In this document: in pieces, positions 15,920-24,705 of the stretch
How positions within the stretch are numbered: the first letter of the stretch is position 1
How the letters are laid out: each line of letters begins with the position of its first letter
Source of the DNA: Sphingobacterium arenae
GTDB lineage: Bacteria > Bacteroidota > Bacteroidia > Sphingobacteriales > Sphingobacteriaceae
DNA: 64,000 nucleotides
Reading direction: 5' to 3'
Assembly: GCF_014692505.1 (NCBI RefSeq)
Contig: NZ_JACNYK010000006.1
Location: 186,001 to 250,000 of the forward strand
Program-made: the position numbers and the translations under genes
The notes under the pieces: model-generated
The model's input: only the letters and a program-made list of their open reading frames with translations
What the model was told of the DNA's origin: nothing
Database searches by the model: none

Positions 15920-18900
15920 ATGCGAAAATCTTTACTATTTTCTGTTGCATTTGGGCTAACAACAGTGTCGTTTGGTCCGTTGGCCTATGGGACAGGGTAT
16001 CCTATCGGCGAGGGTAAACCTCCGGTATCCGTTTCCGATATCAACATCCAAAATGCGGTTACCGGTCGTGTGACTGGGGCAGAGGGCCCTCTTGCTGGTG
16101 TAACGGTGGCTGTGGTTGGTGGAACAACTTCCACCAGTACCGATGCAGAGGGGGGCTATTCCATCCAAGCGCCGGTCGGCGCAACATTACGGTTTACGTA
16201 TCTGGGCTATCATTCCCAAGATGTTGTCGTTTCTGGTAATACACTGGATGTGAATTTGGAAGCCGAAGACACGACATTGGACGAAGTGGTCGTCGTAGGA
16301 TACGGCTCGCAGCGACGTTCGAATATTACCGGAGCTGTGTCCACCGTGGATACCGAGAAAACATTTGAAACGCGCCCGATTACTGATGTGGGGCGGGCTT
16401 TACAAGGTGCTGTCTCCGGTTTATCCGTTTCGACGCCAAGCGGAGATTTGGGAGGCGACCCGACTATTCGGTTACGCGGTGTCAGCGGATCGTTGCAGAC
16501 ACAGGGCGGCGCGTCGCCATTGATACTGGTGGATGGGGTAGAAGTACCGAGTCTGTCCATGATCAACCCTACGGATATTGAAACCATGTCGGTCGTCAAA
16601 GATGCCTCGGCCGCCATTTATGGATCAAGAGCGGCATGGGGTGTTGTCTTGATCAAAACGAAATCTGGAAAAAGAAATACAAAGACATCCATCAACTATT
16701 CCAATAACATAGCCCTTCAGAAACCGACAACAACACCTGTTATTGCGGGAGGTGCAGAAGGGGCGAGAGCAGGGTTGCTCGCGCAACAGCGGACGAACCC
16801 CTCGCTAACGGGCTATAACAATTTAGGCACCCGTTACGATGACTACGCCATCGAGAAAATGGAAGAGTGGGAACGCCTATACGGAGGGCAAAATCTAGGT
16901 TTGGAGATGGTGGAAGGACGAGATTGGGAAGTGAAAGACGGATTTCTTTATTTCCACCGGCCATGGGATGCAGAAAGTATGTTTATGCGCGACTTTACAC
17001 CGCAACAAAACCATAACCTGAGTATTACCGGCGGATCGGATAAAGTAAATTACAACGCGGGATTTGGATTGGTCTCCCAAACGGGTATATTGAGAGAAAA
17101 CCCCGATAAATACAACCGATATAATTTTAATCTCGGCATAAATGCCGATCTAAATGACTGGCTCACAGGTTTTGCAAAAGTTTTGTATTCGGCTTCGGAT
17201 GCGAGTAAGCCTTATTCCTTTAATGGCGACGTGTACGAGCCCATATTTTACATGTATCGTTGGCCAAGAAATTTCCCTTACGGAACGATCGACGGATTGC
17301 CCATGCGCAATACAATTACTGACGTGCAACAAGCAAATATGAATGTCAGAACGCTGAACATGACCCGTATGTCCTTTGGAGGGCAAGCAACCATCATGGA
17401 GGGCTTAACCTTGGATGCCGACTATACCTATTCGCAGTATCTCAATCGGTTTGATACCAATGGTGGTAGCGTAACGGGCTGGGACTTTTGGAACAAAACA
17501 GATTTTGATTACGTAACGTATACGGGTGCGACGCACGACCGAGCCAGAAAAGACCGTAGCATCAGTACCCGGCATGTCGCGAATATGTACGCGACCTACG
17601 ATAAAAGCTTTAACGACGCACACAACTTTAAGTTTATGGCTGGGGCGAATGCCGAGCTAGCCGAATCGGACAACGTTTGGGGACAACGACTAGGACTGTT
17701 GGATCAGAATTATCCACAACTAGGTTTGGCAACTGGCGATCAGACAGCAAGTTCGGGTGCATCGCATTGGTCCACACTCGGCTTTTTCGGGCGTATTAAC
17801 TATGATTACCAAAATAAATACCTTTTCGAAGTACTGGCTCGGTATGATGGTTCCTCTCGATTCAATAAAGAAAACGTTTGGGGCTTTTTCCCGGCGATGT
17901 CTGCCGGATACGTGCTTTCTCAAGAAGAGTTTATGGATTGGTCTAAACCCTACCTGGATTTCTTAAAAGTAAGAGCTTCCTGGGGTAGTGTTGGGAATCA
18001 GACCGTGCCACCGGGATTATACCTCTCTACGTTGAGCCAGGCCGCAACGGGCTGGTTGGTCGACGGGGTGAACCAGAATACGATGGCCACACCTACTATT
18101 GTATCCCAAAATTTAACATGGGAAACAGTGACCACACAAGAGATTGGGGTCGATGCGGCATTTTTCCAGAATAAATTTAACGTGACGTTCAACCGTTTCA
18201 GAAGGACGGTATCTGATCTGATTACCGGCGGTGTGGTGCTACCATCAAGCTTTGGAGCTCTTTCTCCATTGCGTAACTTTGGGGAAATGCAGACCAACGG
18301 TTGGGAATTGGAACTAGCCTATAACCACAGCTTTAGTAACGGCTTGAATATGCGGCTGGCGGGGCAATTGTCCGATTTCAAAGAAACGATTACCAAGTTC
18401 GATGGACAGGCTCAGGTAAATGTCAATGGTACCTCCACCAACTACGAAGGTAAACTTATCGGCGAAATTTGGGGTTACGAAACAGATCGACTTTTCCAAT
18501 TGGACGACTTCACGGCTAACCCAGATGGAAGTTATACCTTGCGAGACGGGATACCCTCACAAGCCTATTACGAAACGGCAACGTTTAAATTCGGCCCTGG
18601 TGATGTGAAATACAAAGACTTGGATGGTGACGGCGTAATTGGTATAGGAGACGGGACGGTACAAAATCCAGGTGATCGAAGAATCATCGGTAATTCCAAC
18701 CCACGGTATCAATATGGTTTCCGCGCAGATTTCGACTATAAGGGATTTGATTTAGGCTTCTTCCTGCAAGGAGTCGGCTCACGCGACATTTGGGCAGGAG
18801 GAGATTTTGTCGTGCCCGGATGGAGGCCGGCGGAGGCTTGGTACGCACACCAAATGGATTATTGGACGCCAGAGAATACCGGTGCTTTTTATTATAGACC

Positions 18901-19243
18901 AACCAATCAGAATCAGAGTAATACAACCCTTAACCATATGCCGCAAACGAGGTACCTTATGGATATGTCTTACCTACGGTTGAAAAATCTAACATTTGGG
19001 TATACGTTACCTTCATCGGTGATGGATAAGGCAAAAATTTCGAAGCTACGGGTATTCTTCTCGGGCGAAAACCTGTTGGAATTTGATAATTTAGACGTTC
19101 CGGTCGATCCAGAAATAGATTACACCGTGGCAGGAAGGGATGATTCCAATGCTTTTGGACGATCAGGTGATGATCTAAATACATTCGGTCGCGTCTACCC
19201 GTACCGCAGAACATTTTCATTAGGGCTTCAATTAACTTTTTAG
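15920..19243 (+). CDS. SusC-type TonB-dependent outer-membrane transporter (first)
   Basis: The 1107-residue protein begins with a signal peptide (MRKSLLFSVAFGL), then a carboxypeptidase-regulatory-like domain (about residues 45-120) that ends with LDEVVVVGYGSQ, then a TonB plug domain with LQGAVSGLSV, DPTIRLRGVSG and DIETMSVVKDASAAIYGSRA, and a long beta barrel ending in aromatic LGLQLTF. It moves large glycans through the outer membrane with its SusD partner, which follows after two bases. The neighbours (NamZ, GHL10, MurQ) suggest peptidoglycan-derived glycans. The leader and first 15 codons are nearly identical to those of the susC at 21229, although the rest has diverged. Confidence 0.93.
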   Translation: MRKSLLFSVAFGLTTVSFGPLAYGTGYPIGEGKPPVSVSDINIQNAVTGRVTGAEGPLAGVTVAVVGGTTSTSTDAEGGYSIQAPVGATLRFTYLGYHSQDVVVSGNTLDVNLEAEDTTLDEVVVVGYGSQRRSNITGAVSTVDTEKTFETRPITDVGRALQGAVSGLSVSTPSGDLGGDPTIRLRGVSGSLQTQGGASPLILVDGVEVPSLSMINPTDIETMSVVKDASAAIYGSRAAWGVVLIKTKSGKRNTKTSINYSNNIALQKPTTTPVIAGGAEGARAGLLAQQRTNPSLTGYNNLGTRYDDYAIEKMEEWERLYGGQNLGLEMVEGRDWEVKDGFLYFHRPWDAESMFMRDFTPQQNHNLSITGGSDKVNYNAGFGLVSQTGILRENPDKYNRYNFNLGINADLNDWLTGFAKVLYSASDASKPYSFNGDVYEPIFYMYRWPRNFPYGTIDGLPMRNTITDVQQANMNVRTLNMTRMSFGGQATIMEGLTLDADYTYSQYLNRFDTNGGSVTGWDFWNKTDFDYVTYTGATHDRARKDRSISTRHVANMYATYDKSFNDAHNFKFMAGANAELAESDNVWGQRLGLLDQNYPQLGLATGDQTASSGASHWSTLGFFGRINYDYQNKYLFEVLARYDGSSRFNKENVWGFFPAMSAGYVLSQEEFMDWSKPYLDFLKVRASWGSVGNQTVPPGLYLSTLSQAATGWLVDGVNQNTMATPTIVSQNLTWETVTTQEIGVDAAFFQNKFNVTFNRFRRTVSDLITGGVVLPSSFGALSPLRNFGEMQTNGWELELAYNHSFSNGLNMRLAGQLSDFKETITKFDGQAQVNVNGTSTNYEGKLIGEIWGYETDRLFQLDDFTANPDGSYTLRDGIPSQAYYETATFKFGPGDVKYKDLDGDGVIGIGDGTVQNPGDRRIIGNSNPRYQYGFRADFDYKGFDLGFFLQGVGSRDIWAGGDFVVPGWRPAEAWYAHQMDYWTPENTGAFYYRPTNQNQSNTTLNHMPQTRYLMDMSYLRLKNLTFGYTLPSSVMDKAKISKLRVFFSGENLLEFDNLDVPVDPEIDYTVAGRDDSNAFGRSGDDLNTFGRVYPYRRTFSLGLQLTF

Positions 19244-19245
19244 AG

Positions 19246-21009
19246 ATGAAACTACTTAAATATATAGCCATAGCAGGTATTTTATCGATGACATCCTGCT
19301 CTAAAGATTTTTTGGGCGATGATTTTTTGACCAAAGATCCGCTAGATCAATTGACGGACCCAGCATTCTGGTCATCCGAAAACAACATCCGAACCTATAC
19401 CTTTGGTTTTTATAACTCTTATTTCAAAGGATATGGCAGTGGTTTTGGTAGGGGAGCGTTATACGACGGGCAGTTTATCAACGATGATTTTATACCGATA
19501 AGCCCGAATGAAATCGTTGTGGACGAGTTTGTGATCAACGTGCCCACCTCGGGAGGAGGCTGGTCGCCAGTTTTACCTGCAAACCAGATCCCCACGGGCG
19601 TGACCTCTTATTACTCCCGTATACGCAAAGCCAATCACTTTATTAATAGTGTGCCGATTGCAGAGCTCGCTGAAGAAGTTCAGAACCACTGGCTGGGTGT
19701 CGGGCGATTCTTCCGCGGTTTAGAATATGCAAATTTTGTCAATGCTTTTGGTGATGTGCCCTATATTGACCACGTGTTAACGGAGGACGACCCCGACTTA
19801 TATCGCCCACGTGACTCGCGCGTTTATGTCATGGACAAGGTGTTGGAAGATTTCAGGTTTGCCGCCGAACATGTACGTGCCAGCGATGGACCAGCACAAC
19901 AAGCCATCAACAAATATGTGGTGTTGGCCTATATGTCCCGGGTATTTCTATTTGAAGGAACCTGGTTGAAATACCATGCTATTGATGAAGCGAAAGCAAC
20001 AGAATACCTAGAGGCCGCAAAATGGGCCGCTGAGCAGGTGATCGCGAGTGGTGCTTTCTCGGTTTCTAATAATTATCGCGATTTGTTTGCTTCGGAGTCA
20101 CTTAAAGGAAACCCCGAAGTTATCCTGTTTAAAGAATATGCAGAAGGCATTTTGTCGCATAGTGCGATGTCGTACAACAACCTGGAACCGCAGGCCGGAA
20201 TGTCCAAAAATGCACTAGATAGCTATCTATTGTCAGACGGACTGCCTATCGGTTTGTCGTCGCGTTACGAAAATGACCGGACGGTAGCCAATGCGCTGCG
20301 TGATCGTGACGGACGCTTAGTGCAAACCATCGCACCGGAACTCCGCATGATGAATGTGAGGAGCAACTTTGCCCTTTCGGGATACGCCGTACAGAAATTT
20401 CTGAACGTAAGCCTCCGGAATGAAACCGTGGGAACCGGTTCCTTGAATATTACCGACGCACCGATTATCCGCTACGGAGAAGTGCTCGTTAATTATGCAG
20501 AAGCCGTGGCCGAGTTGGGAACACTGACACAAGACGATCTGGACAAAACCATCAATGTTCTTCGAAATAGAACCGGAGTGGGCCTGCCGCGTTTAGAGTT
20601 ATCAGGTGGCCGTCCTGCCGTAAATGGGGCACCGTATGACGATCCCGCCCGCGACCCGAGTGTTCCTAGCCTTCTTTGGGAGATAAGACGTGAACGTCGA
20701 TCCGAGCTCATGTTCGAAGGACTTCGGCTGAACGATTTACGCCGATGGAAAAAGCTTCATTATGCAGATTCAGAAGAAAATCCCACGGTCAACAGAGGAG
20801 CTTATATCGTGAAAGCGGATTACAGTGACGAACAGTTAAATGGTATTACCGTTGATGGGGCTAATGCAGGGTATATTATACCTTCAGCCTCTATTAAGAG
20901 GACGGTACAGGAAAAGTTTTACCTAGATCCGATTCCGCTGGACCAGATTTCACTTTATGAAAGTAATGGCGTGGAGTTGGAACAAAACTTCGGGTGGCCA
21001 AGAAAATAG
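19246..21009 (+). CDS. SusD/RagB-type surface glycan-binding lipoprotein (first)
   Basis: This 587-residue lipoprotein (signal ending MTSCSKDFLG) is the extracellular lid of the SusC at 15920. The N-terminal SusD-like region with FLTKDPLDQLTDPAFW and TSYYSRIRKANHFIN is followed by TPR-like helices and the C-terminal RagB/SusD segment DPSVPSLLWEIRRERRSEL and LRRWKKLHY. The start is two bases after the susC stop. A strong terminator follows at 21031, so namZ/susC/susD could be one unit. The ligand is inferred from context only. Confidence 0.93.
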   Translation: MKLLKYIAIAGILSMTSCSKDFLGDDFLTKDPLDQLTDPAFWSSENNIRTYTFGFYNSYFKGYGSGFGRGALYDGQFINDDFIPISPNEIVVDEFVINVPTSGGGWSPVLPANQIPTGVTSYYSRIRKANHFINSVPIAELAEEVQNHWLGVGRFFRGLEYANFVNAFGDVPYIDHVLTEDDPDLYRPRDSRVYVMDKVLEDFRFAAEHVRASDGPAQQAINKYVVLAYMSRVFLFEGTWLKYHAIDEAKATEYLEAAKWAAEQVIASGAFSVSNNYRDLFASESLKGNPEVILFKEYAEGILSHSAMSYNNLEPQAGMSKNALDSYLLSDGLPIGLSSRYENDRTVANALRDRDGRLVQTIAPELRMMNVRSNFALSGYAVQKFLNVSLRNETVGTGSLNITDAPIIRYGEVLVNYAEAVAELGTLTQDDLDKTINVLRNRTGVGLPRLELSGGRPAVNGAPYDDPARDPSVPSLLWEIRRERRSELMFEGLRLNDLRRWKKLHYADSEENPTVNRGAYIVKADYSDEQLNGITVDGANAGYIIPSASIKRTVQEKFYLDPIPLDQISLYESNGVELEQNFGWPRK

Positions 21010-21030
21010 CTATTGCATTTTGTATTAGAT

Positions 21031-21062
21031 AAAAAAACACGCCTTTGTGCGTGTTTTTTTTT
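21031..21062 (+). terminator. Rho-independent terminator after the first susD
   Basis: Arms AAAAAAACACGC and GCGTGTTTTTTT pair around ctttgt and end in a long T run. The core is the same as the hairpin at 15873. Confidence 0.85.
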
Positions 21063-21139
21063 ATTTTGATAAAATCACTTAAAAAAAAGCAAAAAAGTTT
21101 GTTTGTTTTGTGTTTTTGTTTATATTAGTGCAGGTTTTA

Positions 21140-21171
21140 GCGTTTTTTCTTTTATAAAAAAGAAAAAACGC
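21140..21171. repeat. 14-bp perfect palindrome upstream of the second susC
   Basis: Arms GCGTTTTTTCTTTT (21140-21153) and AAAAGAAAAAACGC (21158-21171) are exact inverse complements around ATAA. It lies 58 bases before the susC ATG, so it may form a hairpin in the 5' leader or act as a binding site. It lacks the T tail expected of a terminator in the + direction. Confidence 0.6.
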
Positions 21172-21228
21172 AACATATAACCTCATTATGTGTAACTAAC
21201 ATTATTTAAACAAACTAACTAACTGGCT

Positions 21229-24200
21229 ATGAGAAAATCTTTACTATTTTCTGTTGCTTTAGGATTGATTGCTTCGACGGGAACTGTCGCGGGGGAGGGC
21301 TCTCCGGCTGGGAGGATGCGTTCCTTGCCACTGGCTAACGTGATTCAAAACGTGATTAAGGGAAGGGTCACCGGCGCTGAGGGGGCAATCAGTGGAGCTA
21401 CCGTAAGTATCGTGGGAGGAGCAGCCTCTGTTTTTACGGACGACAACGGAAATTTTTCGATCAAGGCTCCAATAGGTGCAACATTGCGTTTCAGCTATGT
21501 CGGGTATCAACCCAGAGACATTGTGGTGTCAAGCGGTACGGTTAATGTGGTGCTGCAAGTGGAGGATAACTCACTAGAAGAAGTCGTGGTGGTGGGATAT
21601 GGTCAGCAGAAAAAAGCCCATTTGACGGGTGCTGTCTCTTCCGTGGATGTGGAAAAAGCCATGGGTGGTCGTCCGATTTCTGACGCCGGCCGAGGATTAC
21701 AGGGAGTTGTTCCCGGACTCTCGGTGGTTGTCCCCAGTGGAGAAGTGGGGTCTGACCCGATCATGAAAATCCGTGGGCAAGTGGGTTCCCAGTATGGTGG
21801 AAGCAATCCATTGATTTTAGTCGATAACGTTGAGGTACCCAGTATTCAAATGATTAATCCAAGTGATATCGAAAGCATATCGGTGCTCAAAGATGCGGCT
21901 TCGGCCTCGATTTATGGAGCAAAAGCAGCCTTTGGTGTCATTTTGATTACCATGAAGAAAGGTGCGAAAACCGATAGGAACACCATAACCTATTCCAATA
22001 ACCTTTCCTGGCAAAAGCCTTTTAAGGATATTGAAATGGCTGGAATTGCGGGATTGGAATATACTGTCGATGCTCATGAGAATATGAATGCAGCCGGTGC
22101 TGCGGGTGGCTTCTGGCGTGTAGACCGTAACAGTCTCGAAAAAATCCGCGAGTGGCAAACGAAATATGGCGATGTTGTGGGTAACGATGACCCGGTGGTG
22201 TATGGTCGCGACTGGTGGTGGGATGGAAGCCAGAAATTCGGTTACCGAATCTATGATCCGGTGACGGCAATGGTAAAAGACAATCCGTTTTCGAATTTAC
22301 ATAACCTAGGGTTGAGTGGTAAAACAGGTAATACCAATTACAATATTAATATGGGGTATCTCGGACAGCAGGGAATGATGAAACCTGCCAATCACGACGA
22401 TTTCAGACGCTACAATGGTACGCTCAACGTGTCCACTAAAGTCAATGAGGCGATCACGATGCGCGGCGGCCTGATATACTCTGACGGAACAAAACGTTAC
22501 CCGAATTCCAATAATTCGGCTGGCTTCGGGGCGGATCCTTGGTTATACCTCTACAGGTGGAGCCTATTGTTCCCGATAGGTGTGCAGCAAAATGGGCATG
22601 ACATGATTGACCCCGCTTGGGCGGCGAAAACATCTAAAGACGCCATCGATAATAAAAAGTACTTAAATCTTAATATAGGGACAACGATCAATCTGACAAA
22701 GAACTGGGATGTACAGGCAGATTATTCGCATAGTACGGAAAACTATGATTTTGAATCTGCAACGGTGCCGCTTCAAGCCAGAACACACTGGTACGGTGTA
22801 AACGAAATGAAAGACGCTGATGGCAGGACGATCTATGTAGATGAGTCTGGAAATCCGGTCGCTAATCCAGGCGATGGCATGATCGCTTATGAGTTTCCGA
22901 TGACGGATTATGTGCTGCCGTCTGCCAGTTACTTCTACCAAAACTCTAATTTCCGCAGAAAACATACGTTGAATGCCTATTCCACCTATAATTTGGAGCT
23001 TTCGGAGGATCATCAATTCAAGTTTATGTTAGGAACGAATTTAACTGCCTACAATTTTAAATCTCACTGGTCTAATAGAACTGGTGTCTTCAATAGTGAT
23101 AATCCGAACTTCACATATACCAATGGTGTGATGACAACTGGTGGTGACCGTGGATGGGATTCGCAGATCGGCATGTTCGGTCGGATAAACTATGCTTTCC
23201 GGGATAGATACCTGTTGGAGGCTAATCTTCGCTATGATGCGTCATCCCTGTTTCCAGACTACATGCGTTGGAGCTGGTACCCCTCGTTCTCGGGAGGCTG
23301 GGTGCTATCGCAAGAAGAGTTTATGCAGCCCCTTGATCCGGTGTTGAGCTTCGCTAAGATTCGGGCTTCCTGGGGTTCTATCGGGGATCAATCTATTGAT
23401 AATGGTCTATATATGCCAGAGATGGCGCCTGGACAATCGAACTGGCTTGCTGGCGGAAATAAGCTGACCACCATTGGTACCCCGCGTCTGGTAGGCAGTG
23501 GACTGACCTGGCAGCGTATTGAGCATCTGAACGTCGGTGCAGATTTACGTTTTTTCGAGAATAGATTGGGCGTTACGGCTGAATGGTTTCAGCGGGAGAC
23601 AAAGGATATGATCGTATCGGGGGTGATTTCGCCTGCAACATTAGGCACAGGATCACCACTAGGAAATTATGGCAATCTGCGTACCCGAGGCTGGGAGCTG
23701 GAATTGGATTTTAATCATCGCTTTACAAATGGTATCGGACTGAATGTCATGGCCAATATCTCGGATGCAACATCGTTTACCACCAAAGGTGCGGATTGGA
23801 ATGATGCTTGGGAAGACCGATTGTTGGGAACCACCTATTCCACAGGTAGACGCTATGGGGATGTCTACGGTTTTGTAACCGACCGCTTGTTCCAGGCCGA
23901 GGATTTTGTGTATGATGGAAACGGTGATTTTGTACAGACGAATATCATATACAATGGTACCGGTAAGATGACCAATGTGTTGGCCGGTGACAATCCGGTT
24001 TACCAGACTTACTTTGAAGATGGCAATCAAACCATGCTGATCAGTCCGGGCGATATCAAATTCGTGGATGTGAATGGCGATGGTTATATCGATGCTGGAA
24101 AGAATACAAACGGTGATCCGGGAGATCGTGTTGTTATCGGCAATATTACACCGCGCTATCAGTATGGCTTTCGTGTAGGTGCCGACTGGAAAGGTTTCGA

Positions 24201-24693
24201 TCTTTCGGTATTTGCGCAAGGTGTAGGGCAACGGAAGATTTGGGGTTCCGGCCAGTTAGCTATTCCGGGTTATTTTGCTAAAGAGGGCGCTATGCCGAAA
24301 GCCATTGCAGAGGATTACTGGCGGCCGGATCGTACGGATGCGTTCTATCCGAGAGCCTGGAACCTAAACGGTGCTAATGAAGGATATGTGATGCGCGCAC
24401 AATCCCGTTATATGCTGAATATGGCCTATTTCCGTATCAAAAACATCACCTTTGGTTATACGGTGCCGCAATCTTTCTTACAAAAAGCGAAGCTATCTAG
24501 CGCAAGGCTGTTTATTTCGCTGGAAAATATGTTCACGTTCGACAAACTCCGTGGATTACCTATCGACCCGGAAGCAATATCGGGATATTCGATGTTGAAA
24601 GATGATGGCAATAATAACTACAATCTAGGTCGGACAGGCACGTCAAACCCAACGTTTAGATCGGCTTCTTTTGGTATTCAAATAGGTATTTAA
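21229..24693 (+). CDS. SusC-type TonB-dependent outer-membrane transporter (second)
   Basis: The 1154-residue protein has the same signal start (MRKSLLFSVALGL) as the first SusC, a carboxypeptidase-regulatory-like domain with VTGAEGAISGATVSIVGG, the LEEVVVVGYGQQK link, a plug domain with LQGVVPGLSVV and DIESISVLKDAASASIYGAKA, and a barrel ending in FGIQIGI. It pairs with the SusD at 24706. Two SusCD pairs side by side, with similar leaders but diverged barrels, suggest duplication followed by change of ligand, for example strands of different length or modification. Confidence 0.93.
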   Translation: MRKSLLFSVALGLIASTGTVAGEGSPAGRMRSLPLANVIQNVIKGRVTGAEGAISGATVSIVGGAASVFTDDNGNFSIKAPIGATLRFSYVGYQPRDIVVSSGTVNVVLQVEDNSLEEVVVVGYGQQKKAHLTGAVSSVDVEKAMGGRPISDAGRGLQGVVPGLSVVVPSGEVGSDPIMKIRGQVGSQYGGSNPLILVDNVEVPSIQMINPSDIESISVLKDAASASIYGAKAAFGVILITMKKGAKTDRNTITYSNNLSWQKPFKDIEMAGIAGLEYTVDAHENMNAAGAAGGFWRVDRNSLEKIREWQTKYGDVVGNDDPVVYGRDWWWDGSQKFGYRIYDPVTAMVKDNPFSNLHNLGLSGKTGNTNYNINMGYLGQQGMMKPANHDDFRRYNGTLNVSTKVNEAITMRGGLIYSDGTKRYPNSNNSAGFGADPWLYLYRWSLLFPIGVQQNGHDMIDPAWAAKTSKDAIDNKKYLNLNIGTTINLTKNWDVQADYSHSTENYDFESATVPLQARTHWYGVNEMKDADGRTIYVDESGNPVANPGDGMIAYEFPMTDYVLPSASYFYQNSNFRRKHTLNAYSTYNLELSEDHQFKFMLGTNLTAYNFKSHWSNRTGVFNSDNPNFTYTNGVMTTGGDRGWDSQIGMFGRINYAFRDRYLLEANLRYDASSLFPDYMRWSWYPSFSGGWVLSQEEFMQPLDPVLSFAKIRASWGSIGDQSIDNGLYMPEMAPGQSNWLAGGNKLTTIGTPRLVGSGLTWQRIEHLNVGADLRFFENRLGVTAEWFQRETKDMIVSGVISPATLGTGSPLGNYGNLRTRGWELELDFNHRFTNGIGLNVMANISDATSFTTKGADWNDAWEDRLLGTTYSTGRRYGDVYGFVTDRLFQAEDFVYDGNGDFVQTNIIYNGTGKMTNVLAGDNPVYQTYFEDGNQTMLISPGDIKFVDVNGDGYIDAGKNTNGDPGDRVVIGNITPRYQYGFRVGADWKGFDLSVFAQGVGQRKIWGSGQLAIPGYFAKEGAMPKAIAEDYWRPDRTDAFYPRAWNLNGANEGYVMRAQSRYMLNMAYFRIKNITFGYTVPQSFLQKAKLSSARLFISLENMFTFDKLRGLPIDPEAISGYSMLKDDGNNNYNLGRTGTSNPTFRSASFGIQIGI

Positions 24694-24705
24694 TGATTTA
24701 AATTG

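Noticed and set aside
23659..24231. A long antisense frame (190 codons) inside the second susC.
   Set aside because: It mirrors strong codon structure of susC on the other strand, has no promoter-like element and no recognisable domain.
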